Position numbers and translations under genes: made by a program
Notes under the pieces: generated by a model
What the model saw: the letters and a program-made list of their open reading frames with translations, nothing else
Told to the model about the DNA's origin: nothing
Databases searched by the model: none
NCBI GenBank assembly: GCA_043381765.1
Contig: JBHJMP010000132.1
Location: 1 to 23,641, forward strand
Length of the DNA: 23,641 bases
Origin: Collodictyon triciliatum
Taxonomy: Eukaryota > CRuMs
Direction: 5' to 3'
In this document: positions 1 through 13,623 of the stretch, piece after piece
Layout of the letters: each line of letters starts with the position of its first letter
How positions within the stretch are numbered: the first letter of the stretch is position 1

Positions 1-2337
1 AGTATCGCAATTGCATTTCCAGAGACCGACACATTCGCCATGGTCGTAGCACTTGTCTCGTCCACATTCAAACGAACAGTCGTTTCCCTAGTTATATATA
101 TATAACAGCAGTTGAGATAGGAACAGGGGATAAAAAAATGAGAAGCCTAAATAATCATTGAAGTTTGTGTTGAAGTAGAATATATAGCAGTAACTTACGT
201 AAAAGCCCGCTGCGCATTTGCACGCTCCGTTTTGGCATACTCCTCCGTTTTTGCACACAGAGTCGTCTGTACAGGTCAAAGGCACATATGGGATAATTGC
301 TTCTGATACGGTAACATGTTCACCACCGCAGTTTTGACTGTAAATATTCGCTCCTTTACAAACGTTCACATCAGCACAGCCTTTGTAGTCTTTCCATATG
401 TAATCAGTGGCTCCTCGAACCAAGATTCCGGCAACCATGTTACTGCTTTGATAAAAGACTGCAGAACCAGAGTTTCCGCCAAACGTATCGAGGTCCTAAT
501 AAAGTGTAGAGCCGAAAAGCGCATTATCAGTTAATGCAACCGTAAGAGGCCAGTAAAACAACTATAAACAAGGGGTAATTCACCGAATTCAAATTAAAGA
601 GAAACCCTATTATGAGTATGAGGTGCTTTAATGTATTTACAGAGGGATATGTGTTGTGGTCCTAATAAAAAAAAACTTACTGCTATAAAAAACCACCGCA
701 AAGTATTGAGATTGGTGTATGTTAGGAAAATTGTTGCATCTCCTGCATACTTGCGAGGTAGACCGGTTGGATGTCCAACAACATAAACAGAAGATGACTG
801 CTTCGGCTGCGATAAAAAATTAAAGAAAATTCTTTAATATTGTAGTATATGTTGGGAAATGCGCCTCATGTTTTCATTTTCTTCTTTTGATATAGAGGAA
901 TTTATTTATGTTTGATTAGTTCAAATAAAGTATCATACAGAAGATGGATCAAGAGACAAAGGTGAAATATTTGTGGCATCTCGGTCAAGCTTGACGATTG
1001 CAAAATCTACATAGCCGTCGTAGACTTTTGTATATGATGAACATGTGTAAACCTGTTTGATTGATTTGATAATTCCAGGTAAAGAGGAGCTATGGTGATA
1101 ATATCCTCAAAAATACGCAGTCAGCTTCAATAAAGAGAATAAGACTAATATGGTAATGTTGCTTCCAAGCTTCATTTTCTTGATTTTTTTTGGCTAAGTT
1201 CGGGTTTTGTCATTTTATTTTATTTTTTTTTAAAAAAAAAACCAAGAACAAAAAAAAATAAAATAAAACAAGAACAAGAACAAGAACATATAATCTGCGA
1301 ACCATGCTAGATGAAAACTCTGTCGTAACAGTCGATTCTGTGGTTTTTGCAAAACCGAATATGATATAGCTGTTTGAGCAGTAGTCATCCGACTGCATGC
1401 TTTGTTTTTCGTTCAACAGAATGAATCATATTAATTAATAGGGTTATACCAGATTATAATATTCGAATATAGATGTAAAAACAATTTTTTGTAAAGAATA
1501 TCATGCAAAACGACCAAGGGGTTAAAAGTACTGTAATTGAATGATTATTATTATTTTTTTTTAAAAAAAAAAAAACATACCAATGACCTGCAGTAACGAA
1601 TAAACGAGGAGAGATAAGAAAGCCAGAACAATGTGCTGGGATAATCTTTGGATATGAATTTCATGAAAGTGTTTTAGAAATACAATACTGTGCAAGCCCT
1701 TCAATCTAAATTTTTTTTTTTATCAGTTTCGAGAAAACAAAGCAACATATATTTCATTCATCGGGATTTAATATGGTGTAAAAGAAAGAAAAAGATATCA
1801 GATAACAGAGATGTAATTTGATAATAGGGACTCAAATATTCTAAGTGGACCTGCTCCGAAAATTTTTGATCACTGCAGACCCCATATTGATATAGCGTTT
1901 TTGTATATGTGATTCGGTAGCTTGAGCCACTCTTTTTGACCTATCGATATGTAAAAACGAGTTTGAAACTTCTGTATATTTAGACATCTAAAGTAAGGTA
2001 TGCTTTTCCCCTTTTGCATATGTGGATATATATATATATATGTATGTATATGTATACATAAATATCCATATATTTGTATCCTTGTGTTCCTCTACAATCA
2101 AACACCTCGTTTTTTTATGTCTTTTATCTTTGCTTCTAAAACGGGAACCTTGCTTTTCGATATCAAAGCTGCAGTGGCCGCCCCGTACTTGTGCAGTCCC
2201 GAGTCGGTCGCATATTCATCCTGGCGATTGTCTTGTCCATATACAACCCGAACTTCCTGTTTGTCGATGCAAGAGGCGTTCTGCAGGGCCGCAGATAAGA
2301 ACAAACCGTGGCAAAGAAGCCAAAGCAAGCCCTTCAT
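1..2337 (-). CDS. Secreted trypsin/V8-like serine endopeptidase with C-terminal EGF-like repeats (partial at left edge)
   Basis: Eight exons can be joined on the minus strand: about 2149-2337, 1851-1940, 1581-1645, from 1399 down to about 1280 (donor uncertain), 939-1105, 681-806, 199-495 and 1-87. The start at 2337 opens a signal peptide (MKGLLWLLCHGLFLSAALQ). The next stretch, VRVVYGQDNRQ, is typical of the mature N-terminus of V8-like proteases. The catalytic triad is visible: His in FVTAGHC (codon 1583-1585), Asp in DFAIVKLDR (1005-1007) and Ser in GGNSGSAVF (469-471). VVGHPTGLPRKYAGDA lies between Asp and Ser, as in the family. After the protease domain come a complete EGF-like module (CKNGGVCQNGACKCAAGFYG then NDC across the 88-198 intron) and the start of another (CYDHGECVGLWKCNC), so the protein continues past the edge. 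It probably acts extracellularly or in the endomembrane lumen. The junctions after exons 1 and 4 are the weakest; the family call is firm. Confidence 0.86.
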
Positions 2338-2659
2338 TCTAAATCAACGCTCGAGCCTCCTTTATATGGCGGCAAAGTCTTCTCTGCCAAGCTAGAGCTA
2401 GAAGAAAGAAGTAGGATTTAATGAGAAAAAAAAAAGAAAGAAAAGAGGAAGTGAGGAAGCAGTCATTTTCGCGGGCATAAAAAAAGCCGTGATCGGGAGC
2501 GATGTGTCTCAAGAGGAGGGTGTGTGATCCCTTGCTGGGGTTTTTTTAAGGTGGGTGGATGAGCCTTTGCTTTGGATCTATTCTATTTTCGGAAATAGAT
2601 CGGCGTGTCTTTGTTTTGCTTGTCGTCTGCTTGACACCACAAAGCAAGCCGGGGGAATC
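2338..2659. other. Spacer upstream of the protease start
   Basis: This stretch separates the minus-strand protease start from the plus-strand reading frame to its right, so it should hold divergent promoters. I see no convincing TATA element or conserved block. It is moderately AT-rich with short A runs. Confidence 0.5.
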
Positions 2660-2880
2660 GCTGGGAAAGAAGAAGAAAAAAAAATGAAAAGGAAGACAAT
2701 AATTAAAATGAAAAAAAAAAGAACAAAAGAAGAAGAAAAAAGAAAAAGGAAGAAAAAGCAGAAAAGAAGAAGAGAAAAAAGCAGACAAGAAAAAAAGGAG
2801 AGAAAAGAAAAAAGAAAAGAAAAAAGAAAAGAAAAAAGAAAAGAAAAAATAGGAATAAAAAGAAGAAAAGAAAAGAATGC
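2660..2880. repeat. Polypurine tract, degenerate (GAAAA)n
   Basis: More than 200 bases are almost purely A and G on the plus strand, with GAAAAAAGAAAA-type units becoming regular at 2800-2850. The long Lys/Glu/Arg-rich open frame across it is a by-product of composition. On the opposite strand it reads as Phe/Ser runs. It marks the sharp left border of the GC-rich island. Confidence 0.85.
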
Positions 2881-2914
2881 AACGGCGCACCTCCCGCAAC
2901 ACTCAGGCGCCGCA

Positions 2915-3478
2915 TTCCAAAGCGAAGGCAAGATCAGCTTGATGAGCGCGGACTTGTCCCTGTCGCTCCAGACGCCGCTCGGGACGCGCCTGAAAGAGAC
3001 AGCGACCGGCCACGAGCCGCCCCGAAGCATCTACGCGGACGGCCCGCGCTGGCATGGCGACCCGGGAAGCCTGCGAGTCAGCGTGGCTGCGATTGGGCCG
3101 CGCGGACCGGAGCCGTGCTTTGTGGCGGCAGACGCCTTTGCCGCCCGCATGCGGCGCCTTTCAGACACGATCCAGACGCGCTATCTGGTCGCTACCCGGC
3201 CGACAGAAACGGCGTTTGGCCTGGCCTTTGTCTGCCGCCTCTTCCCGCCGCCGCGCTCGCAGCACGAATCAGCCTCGTGCCATCGCGCGAGGATCAACCT
3301 CGGGCGGCCGCTGCTCTGCTCGTTGCCGCACGCCCCGCGCACATACACCTTCCTGGAGCTTTTGGAGGCGGGCTTTGACTCTGTCCGGTGGAGCGGCGGC
3401 TGCTCTCGCGGTGCGGTCGACCTGGTCTTTGCTTTGGATCAGGTGGCCTTTGCGGGTGAGGTCCTGCTGACCGGCTGA
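2915..3478 (+). CDS. Hypothetical protein, GC-rich reading frame of unknown family
   Basis: An open frame with strong G/C preference at third positions runs to a TGA at 3476-3478. The first Met clear of the polypurine tract is at 2941 (MSADLSLSLQTPLG), giving about 178 residues. Alternatively the frame is a last exon entered at an acceptor near 2910 (ACTCAG). The product mixes hydrophobic and basic stretches (RSIYADGPRWHGDPGSLRVS, TYTFLELLEAGFDSVRW), with no signal peptide, membrane segment or motif that I recognise. Overlapping frames on both strands are also open because of the high GC content. The choice rests on codon bias and on protein-like composition in this frame. I infer no function. 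Confidence 0.35.
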   Translation, partial: FQSEGKISLMSADLSLSLQTPLGTRLKETATGHEPPRSIYADGPRWHGDPGSLRVSVAAIGPRGPEPCFVAADAFAARMRRLSDTIQTRYLVATRPTETAFGLAFVCRLFPPPRSQHESASCHRARINLGRPLLCSLPHAPRTYTFLELLEAGFDSVRWSGGCSRGAVDLVFALDQVAFAGEVLLTG

Positions 3479-3973
3479 GGCTGCGGAGTCTGGCGGCTGC
3501 GGGTCCGTGCCTCCTTCCTCGGTGGTTGGGTTTGCCTGGTGGAGGAGTTGGCACTCTGCGCGCTTGATAAACGCGCCTTCGTGCGTGTGGGAAAGAGTGA
3601 AAAAAGTGAAAAGGATGAACCCCCTCTCTTTTCCTTTTCACAATTATCTTTCCTCGTTTCTCTCTTTTTTTTCTTTTTCTTTTTTTCCTTCTTCTTTCCC
3701 TTTTTCTTCCACTTCTTTGTTGCGGCGTCTTTGTCGTTGCCCTTGTGTCGGACTCTGGGATGCCGAATTGATTCATTGGTGTTTGGTCCGCAAGGTATGT
3801 GATGGTGTCATTAGGCATTAGTGGTTCGCATCAGAACCATGTGGCTAGCGCAGGATTAATAAAAGTGAAAGTGAAAGGGATGGCCAAGGGGGCGGCAGAT
3901 TGTGGCGATACTCGCGAAAGAGAAGAAAGCTCCGATTGAGGAAAGACGAAGAGGGATGATAAAGGCGAAGGGC
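3479..3973. other. Convergent 3' region between two GC-rich reading frames
   Basis: No gene is supported here. The stretch contains a T-rich low-complexity run (about 3630-3720) and should hold the 3' untranslated regions of the plus-strand frame ending at 3478 and the minus-strand exon ending at 3974. Confidence 0.5.
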
Positions 3974-4570
3974 TCATAAAATCAGACACGCTTTGCTCTT
4001 TGCAGACGGGTCATCGCCCAGGCCCGAGGGATTCGGAGAGGCATCGGTTGCCGGGACGGCGACGTCATCGCGGGAGGCGGAGGCCGAGATGCGGCGCGAG
4101 ATGGAGTCGACGTGCTGCGAGTCGGAGGAGGACGTTGCGGAGTTGCGGGAGGCTCTGCGGGGATGGAAGGGCGCGGAGGACGAGGCCAGAGAGAAGGAGG
4201 AGGAGGAGGACGGCGAGCGGGGCGAAGGCGGGCGCTGCGGGGAAGGCGGGCGGGGCGGATGGGCCGGCGGCGCAAGCGGCTGGCGCGCAATGGGGCCGAA
4301 ACCTGCGCTGGCCGGCGGGCTGCGGGGCGAGGGCTGCGCCGGCGGGGCGGGATGCGCGGAAGGCGGGTGGGCCAAGGGCGCGAGTGTGATTGCGGCAGAG
4401 GCGGCGGCTGCGTAGTGCCCGGGGCTCGGAAGCAGCGGCCTCAGATGCGGCGCAGAGGACGGCGAGGCGGGCGCTGGGTTGCTGCTGCGGATGGGCGGCA
4501 GGACCGATGTGGTGGACAGCGCGCCCCCCATGTTCTGCCTCAGCTCGGACTCCAGGTCGTCCTCGAAGGT
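3974..4570 (-). CDS. Terminal exon of a Pro/Ala/Ser-rich protein ending in a CaaX-type motif (CLIL)
   Basis: The exon begins after a strong pyrimidine-rich acceptor (CTTCTCCTTCTCCCCCGGCCAG, AG at 4571-4572) and runs 198 codons to TGA at 3974-3976. It opens with TFEDDLESELRQNMGG, followed by a long disordered Pro/Ala/Ser tail, and ends DDPSAKSKACLIL. A Cys four residues from the end with two aliphatic residues and Leu is a classical prenylation (geranylgeranyl-type) signal, so membrane attachment is likely. The rest of the gene lies in or beyond the gap that starts at 4608. Because the cAMP-binding gene to the right is on the same strand and has no visible 3' end, this exon might be its terminus. 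It might equally be a separate gene. Opposite-strand frames are open too because of GC content. Confidence 0.5.
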   Translation of the reverse strand, partial: TFEDDLESELRQNMGGALSTTSVLPPIRSSNPAPASPSSAPHLRPLLPSPGHYAAAASAAITLAPLAHPPSAHPAPPAQPSPRSPPASAGFGPIARQPLAPPAHPPRPPSPQRPPSPRSPSSSSSFSLASSSAPFHPRRASRNSATSSSDSQHVDSISRRISASASRDDVAVPATDASPNPSGLGDDPSAKSKACLIL

Positions 4571-4607
4571 CTGGCCGGGGGAGAAGGAGAAGAAGGTAAG
4601 AAAGTGT

Positions 4608-5198
4608 NNNNNNNNNNNNNNNNNNNNNNNNNNNNNNNNNNNNNNNNNNNNNNNNNNNNNNNNNNNNNNNNNNNNNNNNNNNNNNNNNNNNNNNNNNNNN
4701 NNNNNNNNNNNNNNNNNNNNNNNNNNNNNNNNNNNNNNNNNNNNNNNNNNNNNNNNNNNNNNNNNNNNNNNNNNNNNNNNNNNNNNNNNNNNNNNNNNNN
4801 NNNNNNNNNNNNNNNNNNNNNNNNNNNNNNNNNNNNNNNNNNNNNNNNNNNNNNNNNNNNNNNNNNNNNNNNNNNNNNNNNNNNNNNNNNNNNNNNNNNN
4901 NNNNNNNNNNNNNNNNNNNNNNNNNNNNNNNNNNNNNNNNNNNNNNNNNNNNNNNNNNNNNNNNNNNNNNNNNNNNNNNNNNNNNNNNNNNNNNNNNNNN
5001 NNNNNNNNNNNNNNNNNNNNNNNNNNNNNNNNNNNNNNNNNNNNNNNNNNNNNNNNNNNNNNNNNNNNNNNNNNNNNNNNNNNNNNNNNNNNNNNNNNNN
5101 NNNNNNNNNNNNNNNNNNNNNNNNNNNNNNNNNNNNNNNNNNNNNNNNNNNNNNNNNNNNNNNNNNNNNNNNNNNNNNNNNNNNNNNNNNNNNNNNNN
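4608..5198. other. Assembly gap (591 N)
   Basis: A run of 591 undetermined bases. Its odd length suggests an estimated gap rather than a placeholder. It lies exactly where the 3' exons of the cAMP-binding gene, or the upstream exons of the CLIL-ending gene, should be. Confidence 0.99.
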
Positions 5199-5378
5199 GC
5201 CTTAGTTAATGGTGCTAGAGACACGATAGAATGTATGTTTTAGCATTTATGATAAAGCTGAAAAGAAAAACAGTTGATTTATCGCGGGAATTAAATGCAA
5301 TATACAAAACCCATAGGTTGTGAATATGCGTAGAGCAACAATCAGGCCATCTATGTACATCTGGATTACGCAGACGTG

Positions 5379-5380
<2 letters not shown>
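5199..5380. other. Short island between two gaps, no supported exon
   Basis: About 180 bases of unique sequence. On the minus strand a possible acceptor (CTTTTCAG, around 5257) precedes only a short frame, and no cyclic-nucleotide-binding motif can be read. It is probably intronic or intergenic. Confidence 0.4.
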
Positions 5381-5476
<96 letters not shown>

Positions 5477-5682
5477 NNNNNNNNNNNNNNNNNNNNNNNN
5501 NNNNNNNNNNNNNNNNNNNNNNNNNNNNNNNNNNNNNNNNNNNNNNNNNNNNNNNNNNNNNNNNNNNNNNNNNNNNAAAAAAGACAAAAACAAAAATGCA
5601 AAAAAAACAAAAAAACAACAAACAACAAACAAAAAAACAAACAAAAAAACAAAAAAACAAAAAAACAAAAAAACAAAAAAAA
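5381..5682. repeat. Poly(A) run, 100-N gap, then A-rich (A6-7C)n tract
   Basis: A homopolymer of 96 A (5381-5476) is followed by a placeholder gap of exactly 100 N (5477-5576). Then come irregular A6-7C units to about 5682. The tract lies just downstream, in gene orientation, of exon 12 of the cAMP-binding gene, so a following exon may be hidden or missing here. Confidence 0.95.
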
Positions 5683-5696
5683 CATGTAGTGGTTAC

Positions 5697-10099
<4,403 letters not shown>

Positions 10100-10213
10100 T
10101 GGACACCTGTGCGATCAGCCGGGGGTGGATCAAGACTAGGAACGTATGTTGATTCGACTGAAGAGAGTGGCGTGGGCTTTCAAAACATATAATTTGTTAT
10201 TGATGCTCTGTGA
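10100..10213 (-). promoter_or_regulatory. Presumed 5' leader of the cAMP-binding gene
   Basis: About 110 bases lie between the start codon at 10099 and the heptamer array. I see no recognisable TATA element. The assignment as leader or promoter rests only on position. Confidence 0.3.
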
Positions 10214-10341
10214 TTTTGCTTTTTGCTTTTTGCTTTTTGCTTTTTGCTTTTTGCTTTTTGCTTTTTGCTTTTTGCTTTTTGCTTTTTGCTTTTTGCTTTT
10301 TGCTTTTTGCTTTTTGCTTTTTGCTTTTTGCTTTTTGCTTG
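10214..10341. repeat. (GCTTTTT)n heptamer array
   Basis: About 18 nearly perfect tandem copies of the 7-base unit GCTTTTT, ending at a gap. The array sits between the uL1m stop and the start codon of the cAMP-binding gene, so it lies in that gene's presumed promoter region. Confidence 0.96.
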
Positions 10342-10759
10342 NNNNNNNNNNNNNNNNNNNNNNNNNNNNNNNNNNNNNNNNNNNNNNNNNNNNNNNNNNN
10401 NNNNNNNNNNNNNNNNNNNNNNNNNNNNNNNNNNNNNNNNNNNNNNNNNNNNNNNNNNNNNNNNNNNNNNNNNNNNNNNNNNNNNNNNNNNNNNNNNNNN
10501 NNNNNNNNNNNNNNNNNNNNNNNNNNNNNNNNNNNNNNNNNNNNNNNNNNNNNNNNNNNNNNNNNNNNNNNNNNNNNNNNNNNNNNNNNNNNNNNNNNNN
10601 NNNNNNNNNNNNNNNNNNNNNNNNNNNNNNNNNNNNNNNNNNNNNNNNNNNNNNNNNNNNNNNNNNNNNNNNNNNNNNNNNNNNNNNNNNNNNNNNNNNN
10701 NNNNNNNNNNNNNNNNNNNNNNNNNNNTTTTTTTTCTTTTCTTTTTCTTTTTTTTTCGT

Positions 10760-10788
<29 letters not shown>
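10342..10788. other. Assembly gap (386 N) and T-rich flank
   Basis: 386 undetermined bases (10342-10727) are followed by a T-rich low-complexity run to 10788. The tract ends about 8 bases before the uL1m stop codon, so the 3' untranslated region of that gene is largely hidden. Confidence 0.97.
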
Positions 10789-10793
<5 letters not shown>

Positions 10794-10795
10794 GT

Positions 10796-13048
10796 TTATG
10801 CTTTCAACGTGTTTTCCACATATTTGGGGTCGATGATGATGCCGGGACCCATCGTGGAGCTGCGAAATTGGTGTTAGACTGATAAAAACTTTTGATATAG
10901 AGGTATGATTGACTTTCCTAAATATGTACGAAAAAATATCATGGCTGGAGTATATATCCAAATACAAGCGCACCTTAGATATACGTTCTTGATGTAACTG
11001 CGTGGAGAGAAGAACAGAAGCGATTGAAAAAGGAAAATTTGATTGTTGTAAGTAAATCGCGAAATAGACATCCTAAAGTAGAAACACATAAAGAGACACA
11101 CAAATGTATACTGTTGTTTTGTGATTTAGTGAATATATATGCATACGATCCTCCACTCTTAGAAACACCGGGTGGCTTCTGCTGGATCAGTTCTTTCAAC
11201 AACACCTAGAATTAGAAAAGAATCTACTTTAGCATATCAACAAATAAACATTATGTATAAATAGAATAAAGAAGAGTTAATAAGATAAAATAAACCGAAG
11301 ACCTGACGATTAACTATTTTCAATCGTACTTTTCACTCGAGCATTCAATCATAGATCAAAATAATACGTTATTTGGCAAACCATGTAAGGTCACAGCATG
11401 AACTTACTCGTATATTTTCCTCGAGCTTTGAATTCGGGAAGCTTCGGCGACCAACGGGAATGCTAATTACACCAGCTTTGTCGGCCTTATAGTTCACCTA
11501 AATGTTTTCATGTGAAAAGATGGATGCTGAATAAATCATGAACGATATATGAACTTGAGAGTCACAGGCACGAATATGAACTGCATAATCTGTTAAACAA
11601 CTGAAAATTGGAAAGATATTCCGTCATTTTTCCCCCCATATGACCTGCCCAGCTTTTGCGAGTCTGACAGCATTTGCAATATCGTTTGACACAGTTCCGT
11701 GCTTCGGGTTGGGCATCAGTCCTTTGGGTCCGAGGATTCTGGCGACCTTTGGGTAGTTCATGAACGAAATAGAAATGAGTATTCCGATATTTCGCTCTGA
11801 TTTTAATATAAAAGCTCATTCAACTAGGAAATATGAGTTTTAGACTATGAAGTGGGATATTTCGGTTATGTATGATTTTACACGGCATCCGCTAACCTTT
11901 CCTATGACTGGCATCATGTCGGGTGTGGCAAGGCAACGATCGACATCAAATTGACCTTGCTGTGTGTAAAGGTACGTGTTCATCAATATTTATGTATTTC
12001 AACAAGTGTCACTACGCAGATATCAATTGCAATCAGAAGACAGATGAGTGAATGATTATATTGTTCTTTTTTTTTTTTTAAAAAAAAAAAAAAGAAGCAT
12101 AATGCACCGATTCCATCACTACTCAGGGATATGTCGATTGATATGGTTGTGAATGACATAATTGTGGGCGTCAGTCGAGCGCTCTGGGCAGAAAGTAAAT
12201 GACAGAAATAGATGATAATCTTTCCCCCGTCCCACCTGAATCATCTGAACAAGGTCCTGGTCCCCAACAATCTCCGCACCAGCATTGCGGGCCTCCTCAG
12301 CCTTCACGCCTCTGGCGAAGACAGCCACTCGGACGGGTTTACCTAAAAAGAAAAATCGAAAAAAAGAAGAAAAAAGAAAAGAAAAGAAGAGAAGAAAAAG
12401 AAAAGAAAAGAAAAGAAAAAGAAAAAAAGAAAAGAAAAGAAAAGAAAAGAAAAGAAAAAGAAAAGAAAAGGAAAAGAAAAAGAAAAGAAAAGGAAAAGAA
12501 AAAGAAAAAGAAAAAGAAAAAGAAAAAGAAAAAGAAAAAGAAAAAGAAAAAGAAAAAGAAAAAAGAAATTAAGGTGAACCCGGCTTCTTTGAATCGAATA
12601 AAGGAAAAAAAATTAAGGTGAACCCGGCTTCATCTGTTGCTTGTTGCGTAAAATACTGGACAGCTATAGTCCAAGTTTTACTCATCCAGCACCAATACAT
12701 AAAGTTTCAATCCAACAGAATAAACACACGGGGGCAAGCGGAGAACAGAGCAGCAAACAAACCTGATCCGTGAGGCAGAACGAGAGTCCCACGAACCATG
12801 TGCTGATTCTTTTTGGTCACGCGCACACAAGTTACGAGAGAAAAAGTTTCGTCGAAGGAGCGCACAGCATAGGCCTTTGAGGCGTGGATTCCCAGCTGCA
12901 GCGGATTCGACGGCTCCAAAGAGTTTGCCGCTGCGTTTGCTGCCGCAGTCGAGGCAGCAGGAATTGTCGAGGCGCTCCGAAGGGCGGTCGGCTGCAGTTG
13001 CAAAGACCACGGGCGCACAAGTAGTTTGCCCCAGGCAGAAAGGCTCAT
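10796..13048 (-). CDS. MRPL1: Mitochondrial large-subunit ribosomal protein uL1m (L1)
   Basis: Eight exons join in frame to 264 residues: 12763-13048, 12236-12342, 11897-11959, 11645-11746, 11408-11497, 11147-11205, 10974-10997 (a 24-base microexon) and 10796-10859, with TAA at 10796-10798. The start at 13048 gives a basic, Ser/Ala-rich leader ([19 protein letters not shown]) typical of mitochondrial import, about 60 residues beyond bacterial L1. L1 signatures follow in order: [67 protein letters not shown] and [18 protein letters not shown]. The family binds 23S-type rRNA at the L1 stalk and helps release deacylated tRNA. Every junction is confirmed by alignment to the conserved fold. The frame stays open upstream of 13048, but that extension does not resemble L1. 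Confidence 0.95.
12067..12093. repeat. T13A14 palindrome, intronic
   Basis: Thirteen T followed by fourteen A, a perfect self-complementary tract in the uL1m intron between exons 2 and 3. The same arrangement recurs at 1223-1241, 1554-1575 and 6984-6999. Confidence 0.9.
12343..12567. repeat. (AAAAG)n-type polypurine repeat, intronic
   Basis: About 220 bases of A-rich polypurine sequence in the first uL1m intron, moving from mixed AAAAG/AAAAAG units to regular AAAAAG units. On the coding strand it is a long pyrimidine tract ending at the exon 2 acceptor (CTTTTTAG), so it may serve as an oversized polypyrimidine tract. Confidence 0.93.
12566..12631. repeat. Two perfect 22-base direct repeats
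   Basis: The 22 bases at 12566-12587 (containing AAGGTGAACCCGGCTTC) recur exactly at 12610-12631, 44 bases apart, in the first uL1m intron beside the AAAAAG tract. They look like a short tandem duplication of unique sequence plus the edge of the microsatellite. Confidence 0.9.
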
Positions 13049-13623
13049 TCTGAAGACTGTGTTTATTTTCTCTCTTATTGTTCGTTCTTTTGCCAGGCAA
13101 GAGGCGTTCACAGGTCTCGCCTTCACAAGCCTCTGCGGCCGAGGAAGTCTGCTGGGAGATTTGATGCTGGCCTCACTTGTTGGATTACTTGTGATTAAAA
13201 AATAATATAACAATTCTTCTTAAAAAATATGTACATATGTGGAAGATATTTTTTGCTGTTTTGTGTCCCTTTAAGTTGGGGTGAGTGTCTTGTTCATAGG
13301 GTTGGTTTATGTGGTGGGATTGGCGGATAACTGAGTTTTAAAAGAGAATGAGGAAGGTGGCAGAAGGGGTTTTTTTTTTGCTCTGTAAACACCGATAGAG
13401 AATAGGAAAGGGCTGTCACAAGTGCGAGATGGGCACAATTCTAGTGGTATTGGTAAGAAGGGTATCACTTTTGAGGGGAGTGAGCGTCGAACATGGTGAT
13501 GACTTTCCCTTGATTCATGCTGTATCGCTCAATTTCGTATGTGCGATAAGTTAAAAGAAAAAAAAAGGGAGAAGAGAGAAAAAAAAAGGAAACAGAAGCA
13601 GGGAAAGTAGTGGTGCCGCGCGA
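13049..13623. other. Intergenic region between the uL1m start and the next gene's stop
   Basis: No gene is supported. The stretch is AT-rich, with short A and T runs (13367-13380, 13555-13567), and should hold the uL1m promoter and the 3' untranslated region of the gene ending at 13624. Confidence 0.55.

Noticed and set aside
2555-2880. Lys/Glu/Arg-rich protein frame
   Set aside because: It is a polypurine simple repeat with no amino-acid complexity; any frame through it stays open.
3294-3818. Minus-strand basic protein opposite the hypothetical plus frame
   Set aside because: Low-complexity Arg/Lys/Pro composition through a T-rich repeat, with no splice or family support.
4000-4415. Plus-strand Gly/Arg/Glu-rich reading frames opposite the CLIL exon
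   Set aside because: High GC keeps all frames open. The minus frame has a strong acceptor, a structured start and a CaaX end, so the plus frames are more likely shadows.
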